Below are positions 22,001-31,456 of a stretch of 64,000 nucleotides of DNA, piece by piece; the stretch's first letter is position 1, and every line of letters starts with the position of its first letter. The stretch comes from Brachionus plicatilis. Its lineage: Eukaryota > Rotifera > Eurotatoria > Ploima > Brachionidae. The position numbers and the translations under genes were made by a program. The stretch spans positions 1,971,307-2,035,306 of the forward strand of contig QEOQ01000207.1 in assembly GCA_010279815.1 (NCBI GenBank), written 5' to 3'. The notes below the pieces were generated by a model that saw nothing but the letters and a program-made list of their open reading frames with translations, was not told the DNA's origin and ran no database searches.

Positions 22001-24515
22001 TTTATATGACAGAGTTAGAAAGGCTGTTTTAAGGGGACACAAAACGTCAGTCAGATCTATTGGCTACTCATTTGATGGGGTCTATATTGCGTCGGCTTCT
22101 ATTGATGGAGAAGTCAAATTGTGGAATTCAAAATTCGGAACTCAAATTGGATCTCTTTTGGGCCATTCAATGCCCGTCAACTCAATTAGCTTTAGTCCAA
22201 CGAGCAAATATTTGGCAACTGCTTCCTCGGATAGAAGGGTTAAAGTATGGAGCGGCACAATTGGAAAATTGGTCAAAGTCATAGACACTGAATTGAGCTA
22301 TCCACTAACCAGTGTATCATTTTATAGAAAAACTGGAGAGTACATTGCAGTAGGAAGTCATGAAGGTGAAATTTTAATTTATGACATCCTTGGCAAGTTG
22401 ATACTCAAAATCAAAGTTCACAAGGCTTTTGTGACCAGAATTAGATTTAGTAATAGCGGAAGGTACGTTATGTCGACTTGTAATGAAGGTAAATTGGCAA
22501 TCACAGACATATCAACAGATAAAGGTTGTGTATGTGCTGAAAGATATTCGTCAAAGTCTTTAAATGCTTTGACAGTAAATGATTGTGATGTTGTGATAAC
22601 TGGAGGTGATGAATGTGAAATTTTTGTTTATCCGGAAATATTAGATCAAATTAAAAACAAAAATCGAAAAGATCAATCTTATTCGTTGAAATCGCACTCT
22701 TCCCCAATAACAGCTTTGTCATTTAATACCACTGGAGATAAGTTTGCCAGCTCGAGCAAAGATTCATTGATAATTATTTGGAATTTGAACCACATTGACT
22801 TTACGGCCAATCTAATGTTTTCCATAAACAATGCACACTTGGACTGGATTACAGATCTTGAATGGTCGAACTCGGCTGATTTCATTCTCTCCAGTTCCAA
22901 TGATAACACATTGAAAATTTGGAACAGCGAAACAGGAAAAGAAAAGTGTGTTTTAAAAGGACACACATCCAATATCAATTCTTGTTCGTTCCAATACGGA
23001 TGTGCTGTGTCGACTTGTTTTGATGGATCAGTGAAAATTTGGTCTCATAAGGGACACGAAATTTCGACCCTTTTGGGACACCAAGGCAAGGTAAATTCTT
23101 GTGATCTATTTTTTCGGGTAAAACAAACCGAACCGATCAACCAAGAGTTACAAACAGACGAAAGTATGGACTTGGGATCGATTTGGGGTGAACAAATGGA
23201 AAAAGAGACCTGGTTGGAAAATCACAAGAAAAAAGTATCTAACAATAGTGTAGCGATTGACCAAGTTTTCTTGGTAAGTTGTTCGGATGATTCAACAATT
23301 CGAATCTGGAAGCCAATCGAGTCGGATTATTTATTAAGTTTAGAAAACTACAATGACTCTGTAAATTCAGTTTTAATGGACAGAAATTATTTGATAGCTA
23401 CAGCTAGTGCAGATAAGTCCCTTAATTTATGGAATACTTCAAAATTTTTTCAAGTTGTTCAGTCTGGAAAAATGGTCAAAGAAAATGGACCAAGCAAAAC
23501 ACATTGTTCGGAGATCACTAGCATTTGCTTTGACAAGAAATGCACAATTTTACTTAGCGCTTCGTTTGACGGTGTTGTAATTATGTGGAAGCTTGTTTAT
23601 TCAGATGTGAATGGTAAAAAAACCTTGTCTAATATCGAGTATGTCCAAGAACTGAGTGCCCACGACAAGTCTTGTAATGGTATTTGTGTAATCAATGAGT
23701 CAGAAAACGAAGTTTGTTTTGCCACTTGTTCTCTTGACCAGAGCATTAAAGTTTGGCAAATAGATCCTAGAAATTATTCAAAATCAATAGAATTAGTTCA
23801 AATACTCAAAAAAGGTTTAAATAAATTGTTTTTTATTGATATACTAGAAAATGGAAAAAATAAATATTTGATCAGCGCAGAACATGATTCCAAATATTTA
23901 TGTATAAGAAAAAATAAAATCAAAGCAAAAAATATTGAGTTGTCAAATGATGGAATTTTTGTAAGTCATTTTCGCTATATAATCAATAATTTTAGTTTGC
24001 ACAATAATATGCTTTATCTCACAACTCCTCATGATGAAATTTTTGTTTTTGACTTAAATTCGTCAAAATCGTTCAGCATGTTCAATCCAAAAAGTGATAA
24101 AAGCTTTTATAACTTATCATCGGACGCAAAACCGATTCGCATAGATAACAAATCAAGTGGCTCGAACACCACTTGGTACTGTTCGCTGGTAAGATGTGAA
24201 GAAACTTTGTTTGTTGGAGATTCAGTGGGAAATCTTTTTAAAAATGATGGTATAAGATTGACTGAGGTTAGAAAAATTCATGAGTCTAAAGTGACCAATT
24301 TGATTTCATTCGGTGAAAAAAGAATTATGAGTAGTGGTAAAGACGGTGTAATAAAAGTTTGGAATGAAAATTGTGAAATTCAATTAGGACAATTTTCGAC
24401 AAATAATTGTGTAACAGTATTGAAGAAGCTTCCAATATCTAGTGAAAATGTGTTCGCATTCGGAGATGGTATAGGAAGAATAAATATTTTGAAATGGTTT
24501 GATGAAATTAATTAG
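16068..24515 (+). CDS. TEP1: Telomerase protein component 1 / vault-associated protein TEP1, single exon
   Basis: TEP1 is a subunit of the vault ribonucleoprotein and also associates with telomerase RNA. The product has 2815 residues, slightly longer than the human protein (about 2600). Domains in order: a low-complexity Ser/Leu/Asn N-terminus (1-215); a TROVE RNA-binding module from about 223 (RNLILNLAKCVIQTDPEFVL) to about 700; a vWA-like segment near 770 whose metal-site motif reads NLSRS where DxSxS is usual; DUF4062 from about 1004 (VFISSTFRDFHSERD, IDLRWGITETEA); a NACHT NTPase with Walker A GQTGSGKTS at about 1281 and a Walker B-like MVIDGVDFL near 1370; and from about 1820 to the end a long series of WD40 repeats, many with GH...W[D/S] signatures. 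The start ATG has a good context (CAACAATG) after an A-rich leader. The gene has no introns, unlike the large genes around it. Confidence 0.95.
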   Translation: MSDLKAKLNLTNTRLNESLSSFPKDNLLLGESTLTSKNSYTSTSLSTNFRKTKLNLESPIDLKPNKLLKNESFQTKPTINISLSTLSTVQGNSNKHLLKPNHLASSKITKLINVPVINLNTSSSLLSSKILSGLKTDPDQQSNPLKRQHEDKKSEEPSIFLEEEYLKTESMINLLNDEIKKMENNFLKAKRRKVNRENFFFEDSMVIDGAQMVTSRNKNSLVNAVSSSLLREPNFKNQNDSTRNLILNLAKCVIQTDPEFVLKLALYTRKELNIRTTANFLLCLAANTEQCRPYMQRYFKHSIALPSDWIDVAEQYQLFSDKRINFGALPSALRKCMVEKFPDFDRYQLAKYNKDKSAKNKNLKDIKHVRSKLKDENGQPTNSIEHKYIKSVPSGLKTKDKIKILLTYTEQCDNIKIDIINREEKQMQRSQVNLKKGKKNSQEDESNDLVACRVIIDLRQSRLLAKNLKNKTWSTNNTIKDLDKSQISPAHIPLGLFVNMDSKSFQIGHVNKDAKEEILISYSHSKHGVSLSKLNIIRISGVGVKLNELNLIGNKVYFDDEESHEEVKQRTFTLKQLIRQLHISSPVDNVMCLLGKKYPMTFEEFMKLRLPGIFDSERAGKRMKLEIPETWETQISMHGNKAEVWEKLIDNKKLPYMAMLRNLRNMIKCGISQKHHQWVINKLQDEGAVIHSKQFPFRFFTAYEVLDELEEDYNNFLKPSVSSNKIPMKKKEIIKDAEIKYCPILLKRYKTALDNALKVATTFNVSPIQGSTVIILNLSRSMDVSAGNSARNLGKRVTSVSEMAALLALMFRYSCENSEIIIFANGSSYTNIQLEQGTILDNMKSLIELKNLPSSTENDTFPRKALLNLFDISQTYDNLIYLSNGIDEVEFVKEFLRKYRCDKNENLMFVNVNLATSTVMLASDPNFDHENDINISGFSDAILRFVAERGNKGQLTHIENIDKAFDLPEPKKNPTTDKHQVDQKQIIEKPKMKIYVPKQEFKTIKVFISSTFRDFHSERDILSKTVFPLLRSKLSSLLINIYEIDLRWGITETEAESNQTLDLCLNQVLNSDYFINMLGARYGYVLDDYSVRQNSQLDWLSSYPPGASVTELEIETQMRKHQEQDLKYENAFFYFRDNSFIQNVPIEYRDHFVENNVQNSEKLECLKAEIRNSSYEIFDGYKCRWFKGEQFSNGASRALVCDLDSFAQRVFHNLFNSISKHHKYDASLIELDEINHYNNLTEAFMKLNSETFIGRDKLLKKFQQALVNQHKSVVKILVLNGQTGSGKTSLISHFFTTNEQIVHKFVHLVGAYPGSESLTLLLKRFSISTNRTYNLGIAEQDLESNNFDQYKILFETILNKLSEKISEKFYMVIDGVDFLVDDLKNVDRSFSWLPENVNPKVVFVFTARPENSISNVLAKISSGSRKIETMEIEDLDILDKSEFIKSKLAKYNKYLEETPFNNQIKMLTTKKDSANPLYLSLVCQELRTHNQFETLNQKLKEIPIRINQLLNYVLERLENDFDHDYVNMAFSFICLSRDGLNELELRSMITIYFKLKKNNLLELLNGSKSIFNLDRKFFECIKFTDNRENTASKFLSFLESINETFLKPRSKSDESSIRIRSNQYIENSLKLKYGNRSLKFSPNLVNKIMSLFYWSQIEENFDNKWSNISLNPRALVYLPFHLINCEMIDDLAVVATNFRVLEAKCELGLANEIMNDFDFHQEFATETFLSKNFGQNLKKISQYSTRRFDDYKKFIQSNYHLLASNPSLFYQQIMNEPTDSAVLQDLMVFVAQNPSRIRNLFQWINKEKQTDKFGIFPVTIKDFDDSASSVSISPDGNLVVCGTKNCQIKLYQTSTAKLIRNFRGHSGNITSVKFVGNDILCSTSSDGKACLWNVTDGYRIKVLDKHSGHVVRDSCSDSKGTVLITVGWDCGAKIWNTKTGLLEGELKGHTRPVNCVALNNDETMVATGSWDACIRIYNLYDRVRKAVLRGHKTSVRSIGYSFDGVYIASASIDGEVKLWNSKFGTQIGSLLGHSMPVNSISFSPTSKYLATASSDRRVKVWSGTIGKLVKVIDTELSYPLTSVSFYRKTGEYIAVGSHEGEILIYDILGKLILKIKVHKAFVTRIRFSNSGRYVMSTCNEGKLAITDISTDKGCVCAERYSSKSLNALTVNDCDVVITGGDECEIFVYPEILDQIKNKNRKDQSYSLKSHSSPITALSFNTTGDKFASSSKDSLIIIWNLNHIDFTANLMFSINNAHLDWITDLEWSNSADFILSSSNDNTLKIWNSETGKEKCVLKGHTSNINSCSFQYGCAVSTCFDGSVKIWSHKGHEISTLLGHQGKVNSCDLFFRVKQTEPINQELQTDESMDLGSIWGEQMEKETWLENHKKKVSNNSVAIDQVFLVSCSDDSTIRIWKPIESDYLLSLENYNDSVNSVLMDRNYLIATASADKSLNLWNTSKFFQVVQSGKMVKENGPSKTHCSEITSICFDKKCTILLSASFDGVVIMWKLVYSDVNGKKTLSNIEYVQELSAHDKSCNGICVINESENEVCFATCSLDQSIKVWQIDPRNYSKSIELVQILKKGLNKLFFIDILENGKNKYLISAEHDSKYLCIRKNKIKAKNIELSNDGIFVSHFRYIINNFSLHNNMLYLTTPHDEIFVFDLNSSKSFSMFNPKSDKSFYNLSSDAKPIRIDNKSSGSNTTWYCSLVRCEETLFVGDSVGNLFKNDGIRLTEVRKIHESKVTNLISFGEKRIMSSGKDGVIKVWNENCEIQLGQFSTNNCVTVLKKLPISSENVFAFGDGIGRINILKWFDEIN

Positions 24516-24568
24516 AATTAGAATTCCTTTGAATTAGAATTAATATAGATTCATTTTACAAACTCAAA

Positions 24569-24574
24569 AATAAA
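24569..24574 (+). promoter_or_regulatory. Polyadenylation signal of TEP1
   Basis: AATAAA about 54 bases after the TEP1 stop codon, followed by a T-rich stretch. Canonical hexamer and position; not experimentally shown. Confidence 0.6.
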
Positions 24575-25559
24575 TTTTTTAACTTTAAACTTTTATTTTA
24601 ATTTAGTAATTATTAATGGGTCTACCTAGTCCTCACCAACAAATAACTGTCACCCACAAATCAAAAACTTTTCCCCAAAAAAAAAAATTTTCAGCTCTAA
24701 AATAACTCAACTAAGACAAAAACTGCTCTCCACAAATAAAAAAACTTCTAAGTTGAAAGTTTTCTTATGACTATTTTAAATAATTAAAATACAAAATAAT
24801 TAATCTGTACTGATAATTATTTTTAGAGATAGATATATGATATTTTTTGAGAATTAATTGTCAATTAATTATCAAAAAATAAAAAATAAATTTTCTTGAA
24901 AGAAAACTTAATATGGTACAAAAAAATTGATTTAATTAAAATTTATTGAAATTATAAATTTTATTATCTTTAAATAAAATTTTTCAATGATCCTCTTTTT
25001 TATGACATCCATTACATAAAATCGATTTTACTTATTTATTTATTTAATTCAAATTAACCTCCATTAGGAAAAGTAAAATAAAAATAAAAAGAAAGTAAAA
25101 TTAAATACAGATAAAAAGTAGAAAAAGAAAAAGATACAGTTATTGATAAAACCTCATCTAGACCAGAAGAAGTTAACTGATTTAATTTGGTTTTATTAAT
25201 TCATTTAGAAGGTTTTTATAAGATTTGAATCTTTAGTTATTCAATCAAAGCTCTATAGAGCCCGAGATGCCGTCACGAATATAAAAGATCCAACTTCAGC
25301 TGGCTAATACTCTTGTTGAGAGCTCAAGAGAACCTGAAAAAAAGTCTCCCTTAGCAATTTTTGTCCATGAATTTCCACGGGAGTAATCTTTCAATTGTCT
25401 AGAAGCTTCCCTTTCTTAATATTCCCATTTTACTAAATGTTTTTTGAATATTGTGTACCCAATTTTGTAATACCTTATATTTTTTTCACTTTCTTTTAAT
25501 ATATGAACAATAGCTAAAAGAGTTTCATTACTCAAAGTCTATTTAAATAATAAATAAAC

Positions 25560-26240
25560 AAAAAAAAAATGGCTAATGCTCTTTATTACTGAGTCAAGAT
25601 TTTTTTTTAGTGAACTGCAACATTCGCTTGAGATCATTTCCAAAGGAAAGGGGAGAGCAATGAAAATTGTTATAAATTTTATAGCATAAAGACTTAAATA
25701 TTTGTGATGACAAATGATTGAACCCAATAGAACTGATGAAAGATATCTTGGAAAAAAGATAAAGTTGCTCAATTTTAAAAAGTCTAAGAATTTTTGGGAT
25801 CCCAGACATGTGACAATTAGATTTTAGGTTAAACATCTGTCTAAATTCAATTTAACAATTTATATATAATCTAGATATTAATTATACACATATAATTAAT
25901 AAATATCTTAATCATATTGCAACCATGTGGGCTGAAAAGAAGGCTCTGCCATTCGGAACTGCCCTGGAAAAAACTTTTCCTAAATTATTTTTTTAATAAT
26001 AATAAATATATCTGTCTAACAAGGTTATTTTGATCATTGTTAAGAATTTTGAGGGTTTTGTTGTCCAGTGTTAGGTGTACAAAACCATATGTGAATTGAG
26101 AAAGGCAAAATGTTTTGTAAATGAAACTTTTCAGAGAAGGGGAAACATGACTCATCTTATTTAACAAAAACGACGCAGAGAAGAAAGATAACCCGATTTT
26201 ATGACATTTCGATTTTAAGACTAAAATTTGGATTACCATG
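25560..26240 (-). mobile_element. Decayed LINE (non-LTR retrotransposon) C-terminal fragment
   Basis: On the minus strand, broken frames at 25985-26239, 25594-25836 and 25539-25772 read like the region after the catalytic core of a LINE reverse transcriptase. Segments include SLKSFIYKTFCLSQFTYGF, then LNNDQNNLVRQIY, then FKIEQLYLFSKISFISSIG, in the order seen in intact elements. Frameshifts and stops separate the parts and no catalytic residues remain, so it is inactive. The family assignment rests on pattern recognition only. Confidence 0.6.
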
Positions 26241-27494
26241 ACACGTCACAAAATAGAAAACACACTGTACTTAGACAAAGCTTAATTTTTAAGTCCTTTC
26301 ATTTACAAAAAATTTAATGTTTGACACAATCAATCATTCTTGCTTTCTGTATCACAATTTTTTCTAATGAATTTTAAAAATTTTGATAATTTGATAATTC
26401 TGTTCATAAATTAATTACAATGAATTAATCTAAATTTTAATTTTATATCTGTTTTCAAAAAATTTGATATTTAATTTTTTAATTTCACATTTCATTTTCT
26501 TTGCTATTTTAGATTATAAAAAATAAATTAGGATAGTTTAATTGTATTTAGATTGGAATTAGTTGAAAAAATCTTTGTTTAGAATAATTCCTACCAATAT
26601 TTACCTGATTTTAATATCTATTAGAGCAAAAAAATTGAATTTTTGCTTTTTTTTTAAATTTTGAAAAAAAAAAACAGCCACTATTGAAAGATTAATGAGT
26701 ATTTTATTTTAATCGTATCATAAGTATTTAATATTTATAAAATAAATTTTATTTTGGAAAAAAATAAAGCCTTTCTATTTCTTAACATTTATTACCTTTT
26801 TTTAAAATTTTTTTAGTTAAATTTGATAAAAAAAGTAGTAATGAAATTAACTCATACGCAAATAGGTCGACAAAGACTAACAATAATGTTGTCTTCTTCG
26901 AAAGAAAAATATAAAAAGAATGTTTTCAGTTTCCTTTTTCATAATTTTTTAAAAAATAAAAAATCAAATTTGGAAAAAAATTGAAAAGCAAAACATAAAC
27001 AGAAAAACGTGTTCTAAGAAGAAAAACATCTAATATTAATTTTTGCATGTTATAATTACGGTATTCTGCATCAAAAAGTTTTGATATGTGATTTGACAGT
27101 AAAATAACAAAAAATATCTGACTTGTTGAAAAAAATCCGAAATTTCAGTCAAGATTAATATTAAATTTCTATTCAAATAATGGCGGTCAAAGCTGTCCGC
27201 TGGTAAAACAATCATAATTTAAAAGCCAGTCAGGCAACTTTAAATTTTGGTCGGTAAAATGAATGGTAAAGATCATTTTGGAATTTAGAAATTGTAAATT
27301 AAAAGAAAAAATTTGTATTTCATTTTCAAATTCATCAGAATTTGTGTTAAGAAAGTAAATAAAGAAAGATTATTTTAAGGAATTAAATAAAATTGACATT
27401 GTCTTTTAAAAAGTATTCAAGAATATAAATGAAAAAAATAAAAAATAAAAAAATATTTTAAAAATCAATTAATAACTTTATTGTGAAAATTAAA
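26241..27494. other. Intergenic, no gene seen
   Basis: A/T-rich sequence. The right end is the 3' flank of the repeat-protein gene, which has AATAAA-like strings in both directions. Confidence 0.4.
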
Positions 27495-28148
27495 TTATAG
27501 AGGAAAAAAAGGATTGTTATTGGGAAAAAGTAAATTAAAATTTGGAGTCGAACCGGTGGGATTTAAATATTCTGGTGTTGTAAAGTTATATGTTGGAACT
27601 GACCAGTTACCAGTTGGTTTGGTATAACCAGTTGTTGGAAAAAATGTTGTAGAAAAGTTGAATTGTGGTCTTGTATTGTTAAAAGTTACACTCCAATTTG
27701 GTGTTGAAAAATTGTATGTTGGTGTAGAAAAGTTGAAAGGTGGTCTTGTATAATTAGAAATAAGGCTCCAATCTGGTGTTGTAAAGTTATATGTTGGAAC
27801 TGACCAGTTACCAGTTGGTTTGGTATAACCAGTTGTTGGAAAAAATGTTGTAGAAAAGTTGAATTGTGGTCTTGTATTTTTAAAAGTTACACTCCAATTT
27901 GGTGTTGAAAAATTGTATGTTGGTGTAGAAAAGTTGAAAGGTGGTCTTGTATAATTAGAAATAAGGCTCCAATCTGGTGTTGTAAAGTTATATGTTGGAA
28001 CTGACCAGTTACCAGTTGGTTTGGTATCATTTTTTGTTATCGGGTTAGTTAAAACATTTATTTCTTGATTTTGGTATGGTAAAGCTTTTACCGTTCCAAA
28101 TATCAAGACTACAATTAAAAGAATATTTTTTGATTCCATTTTTATCAT
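27495..28148 (-). CDS. Secreted tandem-repeat protein saturated with N-glycosylation sequons
   Basis: Single exon, 217 residues. The start may be the first Met or the fourth residue; a signal peptide follows (ILLIVVLIFGTVKA, cleavage near residue 22). From residue 42 to about 193 the protein consists of two full copies and one partial copy of a 67-residue unit beginning TKPTGNWSVPTYNFTTPDWS. Each unit has seven or eight N-x-S/T sequons (NWS, NFT, NYT, NFS, NNT), most preceding an aromatic residue, and many prolines. There are no cysteines. This looks like an extended, heavily glycosylated extracellular polymer such as a mucus, cuticle, adhesive or egg-coat component. I do not recognise the family; the role is inference. 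Confidence 0.7.
   Translation of the reverse strand: MIKMESKNILLIVVLIFGTVKALPYQNQEINVLTNPITKNDTKPTGNWSVPTYNFTTPDWSLISNYTRPPFNFSTPTYNFSTPNWSVTFKNTRPQFNFSTTFFPTTGYTKPTGNWSVPTYNFTTPDWSLISNYTRPPFNFSTPTYNFSTPNWSVTFNNTRPQFNFSTTFFPTTGYTKPTGNWSVPTYNFTTPEYLNPTGSTPNFNLLFPNNNPFFPL
27570..28025 (-). repeat. 201-bp tandem repeat, about 2.3 copies
   Basis: The word TGTTGGAAC recurs at 27591, 27792 and 27993, exactly 201 bp apart. The full copies differ at very few positions, for example GTATTG versus GTATTT in the Asn/Lys codon of repeat 2. The near identity points to recent duplication or gene conversion. Confidence 0.9.
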
Positions 28149-28387
28149 ATTTTCTTTTTCTTTCTCATCTTTTTATATGCTAAAAGAATTGATTTATTTG
28201 ATTTTTTTTCTCTTTATTTGTGTTCAAAAACATTTGATCTTCAATTTTTGATTCTTTTTTAGATTTTCACAGTATTAGATTTCAATATTTTATAATTAAA
28301 CTTTTTATTCGTGATAATCAGACTTTTTCATAGCAATTTGATTTATGAAAAAATAAATTTATTAAATTTTTTTTTGATAAAATTTTT

Positions 28388-28639
28388 TTATTCTTTAAAA
28401 GATACTTTTTTTTTTTTTTTGAAAGTTATTTCAACCTCTTTTTCTTTATTTTCTTCTTTTGCTTTTAAAAATATCATTTTAGACTTGTAATTTTTTGTTT
28501 CTAAGTTTATAACTGTTTTTTGCTCTTTTTTTGCAAGTTCATCTTCCAAATATTTAAATTCCAAATAAGCGCTGAATAGTATTGAAAAATCTGTATTTTC
28601 CACAAAATCATCCTGACAAAACATCTGAAATGTATCCAT
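28388..28639 (-). CDS. Small charged protein, 83 residues, unknown
   Basis: ATG at 28637-28639 and stop at 28388 on the minus strand. The N-terminal half contains FSAYLEFKYLEDELAKKEQK, plausible as a short helix or coiled coil. The C-terminal half alternates Lys and Glu and ends in a basic cluster, KKKKKVSFKE. There is no signal peptide or membrane span. Its amino acid mix is more protein-like than the random frames around it, but there is no homology I can name. It might be a stand-alone gene or one exon of a larger gene. Confidence 0.35.
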   Translation of the reverse strand: MDTFQMFCQDDFVENTDFSILFSAYLEFKYLEDELAKKEQKTVINLETKNYKSKMIFLKAKEENKEKEVEITFKKKKKVSFKE

Positions 28640-29972
28640 CTAATTTAATTTTTTTTTTCTCTAAATAAATAAATCAATATTAAAAAGTTGACCAAATCTT
28701 AAGAAAAAAAGAAATATTTTAATTAAAATTTTAAATTGACAAATAATGTTTTCTTTTTTACAAAAGTTTCATTGCATTTATATGCAAATAAAATATAATT
28801 TAATTTTCTGTTTGACAGATTTACAATTATTCAATATTTATTTTTTAATACCTTTTAAATTTTTTTAGATCTTTTTTGTTTCTTTAAATTTTCAAAACAA
28901 AACAAAGCTATTTTTTCGATTCTATACTTATTAAAAACACTTTTTTCAATGGAGATTTAAATATAAAAAATAATTAACTTCTGTGAGCAAACATGAAAAT
29001 TTAACTTTAAATTTTTAGCTTTTCAAATTTTAATTTTTTTACAGTGACAGCGAAATAAATTATCAATCAATTCTTTTGAAAAAAATAAATGAATTATTTC
29101 ATTAGTAAATTCAACCAAAATTTTTAAAAATTATTTCAATCATTAATTTCATTTATCATTATTCACAGGTCCATAATCAACATCAATTTCGCTCGAAATC
29201 CAATTTACATTAATAATTTAAAAAAATTATTTAAATTCCAATTTTTTGTATCACTATTTTTTCCATTATTTTTTGTTTTATGGTCTTTTTCGAAATTAAG
29301 TTCAAATTAAAAAGTGAAAAGTTATATTAAGACTTTTTCAACAAAAAATTTCAAAAAATGCTTTTAATACATGTTCGGTATATTGAAATAATTTATTCTA
29401 AATAAAATTATCCAAAAAATTTTTGTTTAATTTTACCTCAAAAGCCTTGAAAATAATCATATTAAAAAAAAACTCAGGATTTTTAAAATCTGGTGTTGTC
29501 TTTAAAAATATGCTAAGCATTTACACTAAATTAAGCCTTTCTCAGCAAGATATTAATTTTTTATAACACTAATTTCTTATCTTCAAGTAAATGAAACTTT
29601 AATTTTTAAATACTTTTTGTTTAATCATACCAATTATGCTTAATTTATGGCTTGAGTTAAACAATTTTTTAATGGCATTACCTCCAGATTCTAATCTATG
29701 ATCTTGGTTTAGGCCAGCTTTGTGGCAAAATACTTTTTTTTAAACTAATCTTTTTTATTTAATTTTTCATCTCTCTAGCAAGCCAAAAAGCAATTAAAAT
29801 AATGAAATTTGCAAGAATCATACATTTACAGAAAACGCTTTAAAATTAAAATATCAAATTTCTAATTAAAAAAATTTAAATAAATTTTTTATTTATTTTA
29901 GTTTTATGAATATCAAATTGTTAGATAAGAAAGGTTATGCGAAAAAAGTAAAAGTCTATTCTTGAATTTCAT
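28640..29972. other. Intergenic, between divergent genes
   Basis: A/T-rich. A polypyrimidine tract ending in TTTTAG at about 29901 could be an acceptor for a 5' untranslated exon of the gene at 29973. Confidence 0.35.
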
Positions 29973-31022
29973 ATGGAAATCGAAACATTAGAATTACACA
30001 AGTTGCTTGATTCATCACCAGAGAGTAATGAGTTGCCAAATGTATATGACATAAACGAATCCAACAGTAAAACGAGATCCAAAAAATTCTTAGTTGTTAA
30101 AGCAAATGAAGCCGATGATTCAAATAGCCCTTTAATACCAGAATGGGACTTTACAAATGATTATTTGAGTGAAGAAAATAGAACTCAGCACCCGCTTGAC
30201 GCTACCTTAGCTAGTCTAGAGGATGACGATGTTTTTTCTGATGAAATATTAAAAGAGTTTAAAAAATACCGAGAATTAGAAGGCCAAGACACAATCACCT
30301 CTTTATCAAACAATGTTTATCAGCGACAGTTAGCTAAGATTAGACGAAAGGCTTCGATAAGGAGTTCAGAAACTGCCAATTCATATGATCCACTTGATAG
30401 GAAAAAAAACAGTGATCCTGAAAACTCAATTAGCTCCCAAATAACTTCACTTAAATCTATTTTTAAATCACAGGAGAGCCTTTTTTCAAGAAGGTCAGTC
30501 AAATTATTTGACTCCATATCCACATATGTTCAAGATGGTTCGAAATCAAGTGTTAAGCATGCATCGAACTATTCACCAAATCCAACGGCTGAACTTTCGG
30601 TTTCGAATCAGAATTTAAACAGGCAAAAACGAACAACACCTGAGCCTTCCGAGAAAATAAAGGATTCGAGCACCACCAACATAAGCAAGTCAGATCAAGT
30701 TTTTGAGGTATTTCAAAATTGTATCACCAATACTGAACAAATTGACCAGGACATGTTGGATAAATTTGTTTCAACATACAAAATTTTGCAGATAAAATAT
30801 CAAAATAAAAAAGACACAAATAGAAGGATTTGTCTTTTTGCTGAGTTGTTGGTATTTGTGGTGATAATAATGTTGACCATTTGGTTTGGCAAAACAGTTA
30901 TAACACAAATTCAAGTAATTCAAATGTATAGTGAGGCAAGCATGCAAAAATTTTTACCTAACCTTGATTTAAATAATTCAAATGCCTCGATGAATTATTC
31001 TACCATATCATTAAAAAAATAA
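29973..31022 (+). CDS. Single-pass membrane protein with long disordered N-terminus, unknown
   Basis: ATG at 29973, stop at 31020-31022, 349 residues. Residues 1-270 are acidic, Ser/Asn/Glu-rich and likely disordered, with many potential phosphorylation sites and an acidic stretch (LEDDDVFSDEILKEFKKY, about 82-100). One strong hydrophobic segment at about 288-306 (LLVFVVIIMLTIWFGKTVI) is preceded by Arg/Lys, predicting a cytosolic N-terminus and a short (about 40 residue) luminal or external tail carrying the N-glycosylation sequons NNSN, NAS and NYS. No signal peptide. I do not recognise a family. The frame is long and uninterrupted in an A/T-rich region, which supports a real gene. Confidence 0.7.
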   Translation: MEIETLELHKLLDSSPESNELPNVYDINESNSKTRSKKFLVVKANEADDSNSPLIPEWDFTNDYLSEENRTQHPLDATLASLEDDDVFSDEILKEFKKYRELEGQDTITSLSNNVYQRQLAKIRRKASIRSSETANSYDPLDRKKNSDPENSISSQITSLKSIFKSQESLFSRRSVKLFDSISTYVQDGSKSSVKHASNYSPNPTAELSVSNQNLNRQKRTTPEPSEKIKDSSTTNISKSDQVFEVFQNCITNTEQIDQDMLDKFVSTYKILQIKYQNKKDTNRRICLFAELLVFVVIIMLTIWFGKTVITQIQVIQMYSEASMQKFLPNLDLNNSNASMNYSTISLKK

Positions 31023-31456
31023 TTTTATAAAAATCAGCTTTTTAGTAAATATTTATATTTCTATTAGATTATTGTGCCAAACAAGCTTTTATAAATTTTT
31101 TATTAAAAAAAATGAGTTTTATTGATTTTTGGCCTAGCAAAATTTTTTTTGTCATAAAATTTTAATTATTTTTTTTCAATTTTGCTAAGTAACAAAAAGG
31201 TAAATTAAGAAAATCTAGTAACTTAATAAAAATTTGGCTCAAGTGTATCCAAGGCCTAAAGAAATGGATTTATATTCTCTTATCAAAATAAATATGCCAA
31301 TTTGATTATTGTTATTCAAATTCAATTTAAAAGCCTAGCGGCTTAATTAATTTAAATAAATAAATAAAAATAAATTTTCTATTAATCTTTATTTTTGTAT
31401 AATTTTGATAAAAGTTAAAATAAATAGAGAAATTTAAACTGACGTAATAGCGGCTT

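Noticed and set aside
25250..25430. Possible integrase or Polinton coding remnant, suggested by mixed base composition
   Set aside because: Neither strand gives a run of residues I can match to a family; may be the 3' part of the neighbouring LINE.
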